A stretch of DNA of 64,000 bases from Dermacentor variabilis (GCF_050947875.1 NC_134569.1:262643100-262707099), one strand, 5' to 3'. Counted from the stretch's first letter, positions 35,326 through 46,330 are shown. Notes: a model not told the origin generated them from the sequence alone. Numbers and translations are program-made.

Positions 35326-35440
35326 AAGTTTAATTGCACAACAATTCGACGGGACACAAAGAAGAGAAATACACACAGCAGAATGCTTTGCTGTGTGTGT
35401 TACTGTTCTTTTTGTGCCGTTGAATTGTTGTGCGATCCAA
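35326..35440. repeat. Imperfect long hairpin within the Harbinger interior
   Basis: Arms of about 52 bases pair around a short loop near 35388. The left arm holds TTGCACAACAATTCGACGGG and ACACACAGCA; the right arm holds the complement with a handful of mismatches. It resembles foldback miniature elements and also explains the mirror-image open frames on both strands here. Confidence 0.8.
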
Positions 35441-36825
35441 CTTCAAATAGAGCATTGGGCTTCCTTGGTGCAGGACCGAGGAAGTGTGAGCTATTCGACA
35501 ACATGCCAGTGCGTTGCCACACAATTATGGAAGTCGGAAGGTTTGCAAACAAAGCTTTGCTTTCAAATCCACCTGCTCATGTTATACAAGCACTGATTGA
35601 AAGAACCATCATACAAAATAATGGTGAAATCAATGGCCTGTGAAAAGTGTAATTTGTATGTAGACACTGTTGACATAATAGGTGCCATACTGGCCTCAAA
35701 ATTGTACTAGACAGAGCAGTTTGTTTCCTATGTGAAGCACAACCTCCCATTACATGCTGTGCAGACAACCAAGCTCAGTTTGGTTTGACGTGCTACACAA
35801 CATTCACTGTAATCTGTTTTTGATTCTAAAGAAGTGCCAAACACCACCTCTTCTTCAAGGACGTCATGGGAAAATTTGGCGAGACCTTTTGCAGCCCCTC
35901 ATAATGGAAGTGTGGCCAGCCAGCTTTGCTTGGATGCCTTTATAGATTTCTGCTCCTGATCATTGTGTGCTATCAAGTTGCAGAAGTCTATGCAACTGGT
36001 GCAAGGCATTACGTGTTTCTATAGTCGGATACAACTTTAGGAGGCTGCGGAATCTGCACTTTAAGGCAGGTGAACACAAGCTTGCACCAATGGGCACGCA
36101 CTCTAGACTGACATCGTGCCGCCGGACAGACTAATACCTGCTCGTTGGAGAGGGACTATTTCTTTAGAGGTGGAGGCAATCGGCTGCTGCGCTTTGGTCA
36201 TCTGGGCGGGGCCTCTCCTGTCTTCTGAAGTTTTTTCCGACTGTAAAAGATGCTGCTTTTTATACATAACAGAAGGACAAAGTGTACAATTATTTGGCCT
36301 ATGAAATGGATAAATCAGAAGTGTGCTATGCAAGGGCTTAAGATGTGTGAAATATAGTACATGCAATTATAAGACAATGTTAAAGAATATGTGGTATCGA
36401 ACATGCATGTAATGGCACATTTGAATCGGGGTGTGTTGCAGTCATATGCACAGTCTATAGGTGATAGCATTATTAAGCTCCTGCTGTTTCCTGTCTTCAT
36501 TGTGAATTACACGTACCGTTCATCTTGTGGCTAATCAACATGCACTGTATTCTTGCACATAGAAAGAACAAACAGCACAATGACGTCTATGCTGCATTAG
36601 TGTATTTCTTATTTACATGGTCCAAGAGTGGCACAGGTTGTCTTATGTTTTTGCCTATTTTGAAGGGACACCAATGCATGTTACAAGTCTCCTAATATGC
36701 ACATCACAATGTTTACTGCAATAATTTTATTCATGTTCTTGAATAATAAACAAAATATTAAACTGAAAGCTCCTTTATAAGGTGCCTTCTGTGGGCTCGA
36801 CAGGAGAGCAGTGAGGGCACCGATA

Positions 36826-36936
36826 CTACTCTTGCAGAGCAGCCCTCTGGACCTCTGGCACACTCTCAACAGCACGTGCCTGGTGCTCGCCTACTGCCAC
36901 CAGGCGGTTGAGTGCCTCCAGCAGCAGAATGTTTTG
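36826..36936 (-). CDS. Possible terminal exon of a Harbinger accessory gene
   Basis: The minus strand has a strong acceptor (ACTTTTTTGCAG) followed by 36 codons and a stop: QNILLLEALNRLVAVGEHQA and on to RAALQE. The predicted peptide is an amphipathic helix rich in Leu, Glu and Arg, as often seen at the C-terminus of the Myb/SANT or MADF-like DNA-binding partner that Harbinger elements encode beside the transposase. Upstream exons were not identified. A possible start exon (MRHGGGTDDG...) lies near 38070, but its donor reads AT in place of GT. Function is inference from context only. Confidence 0.35.
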   Translation of the reverse strand, partial: QNILLLEALNRLVAVGEHQARAVESVPEVQRAALQE

Positions 36937-38827
36937 CTGCAAAAAAGTGTATTGGAATGAATCAGCCGCATACAAACCATTATTTACAAAGAAAAATGCT
37001 CGTTGCACTATTAGTACTAAGTTCCCTTAACTGTGGACACCTCTAGTGTAGTATGCATAATAAAACAATGCGTTGGGACAACGTTGCTTTATTTTTCATA
37101 ACGGGGGTTTTCTTTTTCAGAGCCAATTGTCATGTTGATTAGTGTGCCAGCAGCTAAGGTGGCCCTGCACCTTCACGAGTCTCTACTGTCAGCACCACAA
37201 ACCCATTTTTGCTCGCTGCAAAACAAATGCCTCACCCTACAATCCCGTCTTATGCGAGCTGATTGCATCCTATGCCTACAAACATCATATTTTTGTCCCA
37301 TTACGCAATTTTCTACCACCCTCGGCTGTAGTTCTCTCTCCTTGACATCCATTCTGTCACGCTTATGTAATCACCTGTTATGAATTGGCAACAAGTGATC
37401 GATTACGTGCATGGCCTACCTGCTGATTCCTTTTTTTTTCTTAATCTCAACTAGCATAGCAGTTGCCACGGTTTACTACACCACTGTCTTCCTGCCTTAA
37501 TGCTATCTCCAACAATTTTTGTTACTTCGCTTTCTGCACAGTCATTGACATCTCAAGTTTCTTTGTTGACCTCCAGGTTTATGTCCCATATTGCATAACC
37601 GGTAGAATGCAATGATTCTAAACTTTTTTCAAGGATATCGGTAACGTGGCGATCACGATTCGGTAATGCCTTCCATGTGCTGTTCAACCCGTGAAATTTT
37701 TGTATAAGTTTCCTGCTTTATATCAGTACCTGCTATTGATATTTCACCTGGATAAAGGTACTCTTCCATAAATTTTGCGGGCTTAATGTCACTCATGAAT
37801 TTCTGTTATCTCACCAAGTTAGTGAAGGTTACCTTCATCTTTTCCATATTTTCGCGGGCCCACTTGCATGCAGAAGCACGAACACTCATTGGTTTTCACT
37901 GCCTTATTCAAACTGCTGGACATTCAGTTCGTTACTACGAAAGCGACTTAATCCGTGCACTCTTATTATGCTAAATATCAAACAGTAGAAATATACTTAT
38001 CTGCAGTTTGTCGATGTCTCCTTCACTGTGTTGGTAGCGAGATCCATCGTCGGTACCACCTCCGTGTCGCATCGTAGCTATATAAGATGTAATGTAACAC
38101 TGTAATGTTCGTGACGCTCGCAGAAGCAGCACCGGACAAGTTGTTTCTTCAGCACTTCGCCGTGAACAGTAGGTGCGCGTTGCGATCTGTAAAATCGCCG
38201 AAGCTATTGGCAGTCTTTCGGGGTGCACGGAAAGATTGCTCACGGAGGAACAGAACTATCCAAGAAATAGTGGTCATCCTCGAGCCTAATCACTACGTCG
38301 CGCACTGCAAGCTCGTTGTACGAGTTTGTTTACACTGGGCGCCTCCGATGCTTAGCCGCCATGCTCGCCCGGTGAATGGATGTGATGACGCCACCACAGC
38401 GTTCCCTCGTGGTATAATGCGAAGCGTACTAAATTACAAATTAGTCTAATGCACATTCAGTGTACATGTTGTAAGCTTTAAAATGCTTCTAAACCACGTT
38501 AAACTAACTAATTATATTGTACTAAATGCGTTTGTTTTATAACTCGCTTGTGCATGTAATGCACTCGGTGGAACGACAAACAAGTGAAAGAAGGCACGAC
38601 CATGCACCGACGGTATGATCACGTGAGCCCCAGTTAGTCGACCGCCCAGAAGGCAACGCCCAAGGAATGATAGCCAGCCAGAGTGAATCTAGATAAACCA
38701 ATGAAACTGGAGGCTTGTCGAAAGATAAACTGTGTCTCGGTACCATTCGTGCTTTCATCTTGGGGTGTCGCCAGAGCTCGTGAAGATCCCGAGTTTCGCC
38801 AAACTCGACGCATCCTGCATAGCAACC
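36937..38827. other. Harbinger 3' region
   Basis: No confirmed gene. The last 30 bases form the right terminal inverted repeat, with CGAGTTT motifs just inside (about 38790-38810). Confidence 0.45.
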
Positions 38828-39275
38828 CAGGTCACCTGCATGAGCAACAGTCTCCCGAGGCAACTGCCTGCTCCTGCAGTCCACACAGCGACAAAGACTC
38901 CCAATTTACATGCACCGTTATTGGTGCACTCCCCATTCAACCTTTCTTGCTGCAGCCGCGGGCAAATTATGCTTTTGGGCCTTCATGGGCCGTGATGTGG
39001 CCCACATTGAGAATGTGGGACACCAAGTATAAGTTTCACATTAGCGGCCACCGAAAGAACAAAAGAAACGTGCAGGTTGGAAATGAGGCAACGCTAAACT
39101 GCCGAGTAGTCCACGTCGCTGTGTTGGTTGCGGCGGCGGGATGCCTTGCGTCGCCTGATTGCTTCGCAATGCAAGTTACGGCGACTGTCGATGCAAACAG
39201 GTGGCGCACTGCCCAATTTGCTTGCGCTACTAATTGTCGCTCGTTACCATATCGCCATGTGCGACGACGAAAGTG
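38828..39275 (+). repeat. Remainder of the third 770-bp tandem unit
   Basis: Colinear with the second halves of the units at 30300-30850 and 31085-31620. It shares CTGCTCCTGCAGTCC, the GAGAATGTGGGACACCAAGT block, GAAAGAACAAAAGAAAC and GTCGCTGTGTTGGTTGCGG. It starts exactly where the Harbinger element ends, so the 7-kb element interrupts one ancestral unit. The long open frame across it (38683-39276) starts inside the transposon and is not credible as a gene. Confidence 0.82.
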
Positions 39276-40632
39276 AGCAGTTTACGAGCTCGCGTTAACG
39301 GCTTCAGCGTATCTCGAAATGCAAATTTTATTCCTGCTCTTGTACGAGAAGGTGCACTGCTTTTTCGCACGTCCTGTTCATTCCCTTGTGGCTTGTTTGT
39401 ATGGGCGTCAGTAGAGGCTCTTTCGTCTCCTGGCAATTCAAACGCGGCAGCTGAGGCATGCAGCAAATCCAGCAAGGCGAGCACGGCGCGTACCCAGCTT
39501 ACGCCAACGGATTAAATCGGCCTTATTAGATATTGCACTAAAAAAAGGCATTTCCGCTTGCTGTTTAAGCAGCGTCATCTGTCGGACCCCGCGCTGAGTT
39601 CCATGCGCTGCCGCTGCTTATTTTCGAACCACTGTGGAAGGTACAGTTTCCCTTCTCTAAAGTTGGTTCTTTATTCTATGCTGAGGTCCGCGCGGGTGCG
39701 CACTTTGGCCACGTCGCAGGCTGCTTTCAGGACACACGAGTGCCGTTAACGCGCCCCTACGGCGTCTGCCAAAGGTGTCTACTACAGTGTCCGCGATTCG
39801 TGTGGCCAAAACCGTAGCAGACGCCGCAATGTCTCCACTCTGTACCGCGGGCGAGAAGGTGTTCTAGACACCCTGGCAGCCGCCGGAGAAGAACGCCCCT
39901 CCTGCGTCGCCACCTGCACATCAAAATTGGATTTAACAGCTCTTTTTGCGCATCCGTGAGGAGTCGAGATAGCGAGAGAGAAAATGAGGGGACTTTGGAT
40001 CCTCGGAATTTGTCTTTCTCTAGGTACTACGGAGAAGAAAGTTGTTTGCTCCATTCGTCCTTAGCCGATCTGGCGTCACAGTATCGGCAGAAGCTTAGCT
40101 GGCGCGGCGAATAAGCCATGTCCGAGGTGAGATTGTTGCGTTTTGTTGCGACGGTAGGTTATTAAATTCTGATAGTCGTAGGGGGATACATTTGGAAGGG
40201 AGATGTCTTCTCGGATGACTTTAATGCCAAAGCATTACATCGTGCCGATGTATCGTCCATGGGTGTCGTTGAGCGTACCGCACACTTCAGGAGATTCGCG
40301 TGGGAACGGCAACTGTTTGAGTAGAACTCTTTGCACTTTGTATGTGAAAGTACGGAATCTGAACATCGCCATGCAATTTAATAGCCGTATATCATTGTGA
40401 CTGCTGCGCAGCAGCAGCGGCAAATCATTACGCTATGACGATGCATTACTTCTTAATGTAGCTGAGCATACAGCACACACTTCAGGGGATTCGCGGGAAC
40501 AGAAAAGTTGATGAGTTCAACTGTTTGTATATGAAAGAAAGAAAACTGAGCGTCGCTAAGCAATTTAATAGCCCCAGATAATTATGACAGCTGTACAGAA
40601 ACACTGGCAAAGAATTAGGCCGCGTTGACGCT
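39276..40632. other. Region with a small tandem duplication
   Basis: No gene recognised. Two diverged copies of about 194 bases lie at roughly 40265-40390 and 40465-40580. Each has GAGC(G/A)TAC(A/C)GCACAC, TTCAG(A/G)(A/G)GATTCGCG and CAATTTAATAGCC. Confidence 0.5.
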
Positions 40633-40925
40633 TCATTCATTCATTCATTATTTACAGCATGTTTTACAAAATACAAAAGCATTACTGGACCCATAGCCAT
40701 TGGCTAGTCCCGGGTCCATAGTCAACTTAGGGTATAAAACGGGGCACGCGAGCAAACAAAAACAGCAGACATAATACATGACAGTAATATTAACATACAT
40801 ACCTGAGACACGAAGGTAAATATAAACTCAGTGTTCTTTTGACTCTCACGCACGCGAGCAAACAAGACAGACATAATACATAAAAATGAAATTAAAATGG
40901 AAAACTTAGGCAGGAACGTAAATAT
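40633..40925 (-). mobile_element. 3' terminal fragment of a non-LTR element
   Basis: Read on the minus strand, the segment ends in an AATGAATGAATGAATGAA repeat after CTGTAAATAATG, a tandem-tetranucleotide 3' end typical of CR1/L2-like elements. An internal duplication of about 110 bases carries GCGAGCAAACAA and ACATAATACAT. No coding part remains. Confidence 0.55.
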
Positions 40926-40980
40926 TGACACGTGTACTTGTTTGTCTTTATCGGGCGACGCATTTCACCGCCTAACATAT

Positions 40981-41207
40981 TGACACAAGGCAGAAACATT
41001 TAAACAACGCGCGCAGGTGCGTGCGCCCCCCTCAACACGACAACGGCGCATTGAAAGAAAAGACGACGAAATGATGGCACGTGTTTTCGCCGCACGCACT
41101 TGCATCGTAGATGGCCGTTGTCAGCGTCTGCAAGAAGAAGAGGTGAAGCGACGCTCGAGATAGAAGAAGAAGGCATTCTTGATCTCCTTTTCAGAACGCG
41201 GCAGTCC
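40981..41207 (+). repeat. Inverted U3 copy at the 3' end of element B
   Basis: The 227 bases equal the complement of 45735-45961 with two differences by eye (near 41019 and 41169). The junction with the integrase frame lies at GGCAGTCC|TGCATAGGG. In a normal element this place would hold the end of integrase, a polypurine tract and an LTR in the other orientation. Confidence 0.93.
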
Positions 41208-44200
41208 TGCATAGGGTAGTATCTTGTCCCATGTACGCTGCTCTAAGTCTACGTAAATTGACAACATATCGGTCAGCGTCCTGTTCAATCGCTCGGTTAG
41301 CCCATTTGTTTGAGGGTGATAGGCAGTTGTTTTCCTGTGGCTGGTATGAGTCAGTTTCATAATGGATTGCGTCAAATCGGCTGTGAACGAAGTTCCTCGG
41401 TCCGTGATAATAATTGCAGGGGCGCCGTGTCGTAATACTATCTTGGTGACAAAGAATTCAGCCACTTCGACAGCCGTTGCACTGATGAGAGAGGATGTCT
41501 CGGCATATCGGGTTAGGTAATCCGTGGCTACTACAATCCATCGTTTCCCTGATGACGATGTGGGAAAGGGACCGAGCAAGTCCATTCCTACTTGTTCGAA
41601 CGGTGCTCCTGGGGGTTCTATTGGTTGAAGGAGGCCTGCGGGTTTTAATGGAGGCGTTTTGCGTCTTTGGCAATCCCGACATGTTCGTACATAATGCTGT
41701 ACTGAAGTCAATAGCTTTGGCCAGTAATACTTAGCATGAATTCTGGCGAACGTTCTGCTCACTCCGAGGTGTCCTGCTGATGGGTCATCGTGACAGGCTT
41801 CCAAGATTTCGGATCGCAATGCTGAAGGAACGACGAGTAGAAATTTCTCTGTGCTGTGATCAAAATTTCTTTTGTACAGGACACCATTTCTCATCACATA
41901 CGATGACAATCCCCGGCAGAAAACTCACGGAACATGGACGGGGTGTCCCTCGAGGTGCCTGATGAGTAGGAGCAACTCGGCGTCAGACTGTTGGTGTTCG
42001 GCCATCGCATATGTGGTCACGGCTCCAAGAAACGGAAAGTCGTGTCCATCTTTCACAGGAGCAGATTCGACCGGCGCACGTGATAAACAATCAGCGTCAC
42101 TGTGCTTGCGACCTGACTTGTACACGACCGTTATGTCGTATTCCTGCAGTCTCAGACTCCATCTAGCAAGTCGTCCAGAAGGATCTTTTAGGTTTGCAAG
42201 CCAGCACAATGAGTGATGGTCGCTGATTGCTCGGAACGGTCTACCGTATAAGTATGGTCGGAATTTTCCTATGGCCCATATTACTGCGAGGCATTCTTTT
42301 TCGGTGGCTGAATAGTTGGTTTCAGCCCTCGAAAGAGTGCGGCTGGCGTATGCAATCACTCTTTCCTCTACGTTTTGCCACTGAACGAGGACGGTACCGA
42401 GTCCTAAATTGCTGGCGTCTGTGTGGATGTCTGTTTCCGCTTCCTCGTCAAAGTGCGCAAGGACCGGTTGGTTTTGAAGTCGCCGTCGTAGCTCATTGAA
42501 TGCATCTTCTTGTTCACTTTGCCAGACGAAAGGCATATCTTCTTTCGTTAATCGCGTTAATGGCTCGGCAATCTTTGAAAAATTTTTGACGAAACGCCTG
42601 TAGTAGGCACAAAGTCCTAGGAATCGCCTAACGGCCTTTTTATCAGTTGGTCTAGGAAACTTTTCTACTGCTGCGGTTTTCTCAGGGTCAGGACGGATGC
42701 CTTCGGAGCTAATCACATGGCCGAGGAAAAGGAGCTCATGGAAGCCGAAGTGACATTTTTGTGGCTTTATCGTCAGCCCTGCTGAACTAATAGCTTTGAG
42801 CACAGTCCTTAGTCGTTCCACATGCTGAGCAAAGGTGGTAGAAAAAATCACGACGTCGTCAAGATAAACCAGACAGGACTGCCACTTTAACCCGGAGAGC
42901 ACAGTGTCCATCATCCGCTGAAAGGTGGCAGGTGCGGAACAGAGGCCGAACGGAAGTACCTTGAATTCGTATAGTCCGTCAGGTGTGACGAATGCTGTCT
43001 TCTCACGATCTCGTTCGTCCACTTCTATTTGCCAGTATCCGCTTTTGAGGTCCAGAGAGGAAAAGAATTTCGCATCCCGTAGTCTATCGACGGTGTCATC
43101 GATCCTCGGAAGGGGATAGACATCCCGCTTTGTGACGACGTTTAGCTTCCGATAATCAACGCAGAAGCGCAAGGTCTGATCCTTTTTCTTTACCAACACC
43201 ACAGGCGAAGCCCACGGGCTGGTCGATGGTTGAATTACGTCGTCTCTAAGCATTTCTTCGACTTGTTTGCTGATGATCTCTCTCTCCTTCGGTGACACTC
43301 GGTAGGGATGCTGGCAAATAGGCCTCACAGCTTCGTCGACAATGATACGGTGTTTGGCGATGGACGTTCTCTGGACTTTCGATGTCGTTGAGAAACACGA
43401 GGCGAATTCTCGTACCAGGTTCTCTATTTGCTGCTTCTGGCTCGGTGATAGTGCTGCTCCGATGTTGACAGATGTGAGTATGGAGTTTACGTTGTCAGAA
43501 TCCAGTAGTGCAGCATCGGAAGGGCTCAAATCCGTAATCTGTTCATAAGCATTAAGGCGGGCAATGACAGTTCCCTTCGCAACATGCTGGACTTCATTTC
43601 CAAAATTAGTCAGGAAGACATTCGAACACCCGTCACGCAGCTGAACCAGACCTCTTGCCATACAGATTCCTTTTTCGAGTAGGAGCCCAGTGTTACTATC
43701 TGCTATTCCTTCATAGTCGCTGAATACGGTACTTTTTACGGCAACAGCTGTGCTGGACCTCGGGGGTATCGTGACGTCGTCGTCTATAATCTGAAGAGCA
43801 TCAAATTGTTCTTCACACTGGAATGTCGCGATGGCGTGCTTCGTTGAGAACGACACACAGGATTCCTGCAAGTTGATAACTGCACCGTTCGCCTGCAAAA
43901 AGTCCATTCCAATAATTAAATCCCTTGAACATTCTGGCAGGACAATGAAACTGGCGACGTATGTAAAGCCGCGTATTCCGATTCTAGAAGTGCACCTGCC
44001 CACCGGGTTGATAAGGTGTCCTCCGGCGGTTCGAATTTGCGGTCCTCTCCAAGGAGTCAGCACTTTTTTCAGTCTTCTGGCAAGCACTTTACTCATAACG
44101 GAATGGTCTGCGCCTGTGTCTACTAAAGCGGTAATTTCGCAGCCGTCTATAAGCACACATAAATCTGAAGCAACGTCACTTTTTCCGCAACTGCTCTCGC

Positions 44201-44279
44201 GTCCGTCGTTCAGCGCTGGAGGCTCTGTTCTTGCGTCGACAGCGGCCTCACCTCCACAGGTCGCCGGTATTAGTTTTCC
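41208..44279 (-). pseudogene. pol of element B: protease, RT, RNase H, truncated integrase
   Basis: The frame runs in -1 relative to gag. The order is protease ([17 protein letters not shown] near 44120; ILGIDFL-type flap region), linker, RT with [33 protein letters not shown] and the catalytic YLDDVV near 42860. RNase H follows ([14 protein letters not shown], then [10 protein letters not shown]). A single TGA at 41925-41927 (an Arg CGA in relatives) precedes the integrase. The integrase keeps HLGVSRTFARIHAKYYW, CRDCQR, GMDLLGPFP, IITDRGTSF and LTERLNRTL, so the DDE triad is complete. It ends at ILPYAG by fusion to the inverted U3, losing the C-terminal domain. One stop in about 1,000 codons marks a young copy. 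Confidence 0.92.
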
Positions 44280-45637
44280 CGACGTGGGGTTTGAGGGCGT
44301 CGCCTTGGGGAGCTTGAGGATGGACGCGGGCTCGGTGATCGATACCTCAGCGGCACTGTTGACCGAGGTTGATGCTGCTGTGAAGTCTGCGGGCTTTGGC
44401 GCGTTGACAAATACTCTTGGATCTCGAAAGGGCGTTCACCGTTTCTTGGGCAAGGAGCATTTACGGAAAACCCCCGAAGTCCCGCTCTGCGGTATTCGCA
44501 CATCCTGTAGAGATGACCAGCTTCGCCGCAGTGGTAGCACAGTGGGATTCTATCAGGAGTGCGCCATATGTCAGCCTTCCGGAATCTCGTCTCCGGCGGA
44601 GACGGCAAGAACCGAGGTTCGGGCACATGCGCAGTTGCCGCGATGAAAGTACGTCCTGGAGATCCTCTGAGTACCTCGGCGTACGATACCGTCGGCCGTA
44701 CCGGTGACGACGCTTGCGGCTGTGCTGGCGGGTGCTGTTCGCGGACTGCTTGTCTCACTTCTTCGCGAACCACTTCCGCTAACGAAGAGACCGCTGTTGG
44801 GCCGTTGTTCAGCTGTTGCCTCTGGAGCTCTTCTCGAACCACAGATCTTATGAGTTCTCGTAAGACCTCGACGCTGTTCCCGAACATTGCCGACATCATA
44901 TCCATGGAGGCGACGTTCATATCGCGGTTGTAGAGTCTCGCACGCTGTTGAAGAGTCCTTTCCATAGTTGTCGCCTCGGAGCGGAATTCGGCGACGGTGC
45001 GTGGAGGGCTCCGAACCAAACCGGCAAAAAGCTCCTGCTTCACACCGCGCATCAGGTGCCGAAGCTTCTTGTCCTCGCTCATGCTCGGATCGGCCCGGCG
45101 GAATAAGCGGGACATATCTTCGATATACATTGCCACGCTTTCGTTGTTTCGTTGGCTTCTTGCTTGCAAAGCGGCTTGAGCTTTTTCCCGGCGGTCTGTG
45201 CTCGGATACGTGGCCAACAGCTCCCGTCGGAAGTCATTCCACGACCGGAGGACAGCTTCATGGTTTTCAAACCACGTTCGCGCACAGTCTTGCAACGCGA
45301 AGTAAACATTGCGGAGCTTCCGGTTTTCGTCCCATCCATTGTAGTCAGCGACGCGCTCGAAGCCTTCCAACCAGTCCTCGGCGTCTTCGAAGGTATCGCC
45401 ATGAAAAGGCTCCGGCGTCCGCGGCTGATCGACGACGATGTGGGTTGAGGCTGTCTGGGACGTCATTTCAGGATTGTCTGCTGCTGCTATTATAGTTTGC
45501 TCCGGCACAAGAGGAAACTCAGGCGGCTCACCACGTAGGCGACGGCTCGTGCGCTCGTGGACAGGCGTGAACTCGTTGGGTCTGAGATGGCGTGGTTCCG
45601 GGCTGCTTTCTCCAACTCGAATTGGGCTGGAAATCAT
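44270..45637 (-). CDS. gag of element B
   Basis: The ATG at 45635-45637 opens 455 codons. The frame is also open upstream through the primer site. Residues about 65-200 hold the capsid region: [52 protein letters not shown] region rich in Glu and Gln follows. The CCHC zinc knuckle [14 protein letters not shown] is at about 44520-44560, and a Ser/Pro/Arg tail ends at the stop 44270-44272. No stop interrupts it, so it is the only complete gag in the window. It forms particles and binds element RNA. Its end overlaps GGGAAAAC, where pol continues in the -1 frame. Confidence 0.92.
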   Translation of the reverse strand: MISSPIRVGESSPEPRHLRPNEFTPVHERTSRRLRGEPPEFPLVPEQTIIAAADNPEMTSQTASTHIVVDQPRTPEPFHGDTFEDAEDWLEGFERVADYNGWDENRKLRNVYFALQDCARTWFENHEAVLRSWNDFRRELLATYPSTDRREKAQAALQARSQRNNESVAMYIEDMSRLFRRADPSMSEDKKLRHLMRGVKQELFAGLVRSPPRTVAEFRSEATTMERTLQQRARLYNRDMNVASMDMMSAMFGNSVEVLRELIRSVVREELQRQQLNNGPTAVSSLAEVVREEVRQAVREQHPPAQPQASSPVRPTVSYAEVLRGSPGRTFIAATAHVPEPRFLPSPPETRFRKADIWRTPDRIPLCYHCGEAGHLYRMCEYRRAGLRGFSVNAPCPRNGERPFEIQEYLSTRQSPQTSQQHQPRSTVPLRYRSPSPRPSSSSPRRRPQTPRREN

Positions 45638-45639
45638 TA

Positions 45640-45655
45640 CCCCGCACCTCCACCA
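45640..45655 (-). promoter_or_regulatory. Candidate primer-binding site of element B
   Basis: TGGTGGAGGTGCGGGG on the minus strand, four bases inside the 5' LTR and identical to the site in element A. Shared use across two families with different LTRs supports a tRNA-primer role. Confidence 0.55.
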
Positions 45656-45659
45656 GAAT

Positions 45660-45961
45660 TGTAACGAACAATTAAGGGAGTCCAGACACAACTATTTATT
45701 GTGGGCTAACTTGTGCCCTGGGGGTAAATAAAAAGGACTGCCGCGTTCTGAAAAGGAGATCAAGAATGCCTTTTTCTTCTATCTCGAGCGTCGCTTCACC
45801 TCTTCTTCTTGCAGACGCTGACAACGGCCATCTACGATGCAAGTGCGTGCGGCGAAAACACGTGCCATCATTTCGTCGTCTTTTCTTTCAATGCGCCGTT
45901 GTCGTGTTGAGGGGGGCGCACGAACCTGCGCGCGTTGTTTAAATGTTTCTGCCTTGTGTCA
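45660..45961 (-). repeat. 5' LTR of element B
   Basis: Read on the minus strand it starts TGACACAAGGCAG and ends AATTGTTCGTTACA, giving TG...CA ends. The R/U5 side holds CACAATAAATAG, a polyadenylation signal. Four bases later the candidate primer site begins. Confidence 0.88.
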
Positions 45962-46327
45962 ATATGTTATCGCACAGCGCTGGACGCGCCTGCATGTATT
46001 TGAAGTTTCTGGAATGTTATCGATGCTTCCATCCGCTGTCTGTGACCGAACCTTGTGTAATCTGATCGCATGTGTGCGCGACGCGAACAATGTAGAACTT
46101 TGTGGAAGGCATGCGGGTCCCAGTGATTACTCAGGAACGTTCGACGACTGATGTATAAAAGCCGACGCGCTTGACCCGCTCATCAGATTTTCTACGATCG
46201 TCCACTGTGTTCGCCGCGGTCGCCGTTCTTTGTGTAGCCTCTTTTTGAGGGCACAAGTTCGCCCAATAAAACGCTAGTTTTGTCTTTCTCAGTTTGGCTG
46301 CTTTCTTCACAGTCACTACCACGTGAC
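45962..46327 (+). repeat. 5' LTR of element C, right part
   Basis: Continues the LTR whose first 55 bases lie at 40926-40980. It matches the 3' LTR at 51314-51732 from ATGTTATCGCACAGCGC onward, including TATAAAAGCCGACGCGCTTG (a likely TATA box) and CCCAATAAAACGC (polyadenylation signal). It ends CACGTGAC before TTC and a TGG-starting primer site (46331). Confidence 0.9.
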
Positions 46328-46330
46328 TTC

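Larger units (their letters stand above)
34086..36825. other. Harbinger interior without recognised gene
   Basis: AT-rich DNA with the two hairpins listed separately. A hydrophobic minus ORF at 34704-35027 has several membrane-like stretches but no family signature; it may reflect base composition. Confidence 0.4.
31803..38827. mobile_element. PIF/Harbinger DNA transposon, 7.0 kb
   Basis: The left end reads GGGTGCTATGCAGGATGCG, and the right end, inverted, reads GGTTGCTATGCAGGATGCG. The match continues through (C/T)CGAGTTT, giving an inverted repeat of about 27 bases. It splits the third unit of the 770-bp array. Flanking triplets are CTG (31800-31802) and CAG (38828-38830), fitting the CWG target type known for Harbinger, with one changed base. 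A Harbinger transposase fragment lies inside at 33579-34085. The interior is largely non-coding and carries hairpins that may be later insertions. Confidence 0.85.
40981..45961 (-). mobile_element. Gypsy element B with an inverted U3 in place of its 3' LTR
   Basis: A minus-strand element inserted in the 5' LTR of C, with an exact 4-bp duplication ATAT (40977-40980 and 45962-45965). The right end is a complete 302-bp 5' LTR. The left end is a 227-bp inverted copy of that LTR's U3 (2 mismatches by eye), joined to an integrase gene that stops short. Both termini are therefore U3 ends (TGACACAAGG inward). Gag and most of pol are nearly intact. This is an aberrant cDNA that still integrated cleanly. 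Confidence 0.9.

Noticed and set aside
38683..39276. 197-codon plus ORF
   Set aside because: It begins inside the Harbinger end and crosses into the tandem unit. The corresponding frame is not open in the other two units.
40633..40650. ATTC tetranucleotide run considered as a plain microsatellite
   Set aside because: Read on the minus strand it sits at the 3' end of a LINE-like tail, so it is better explained as an element terminus.
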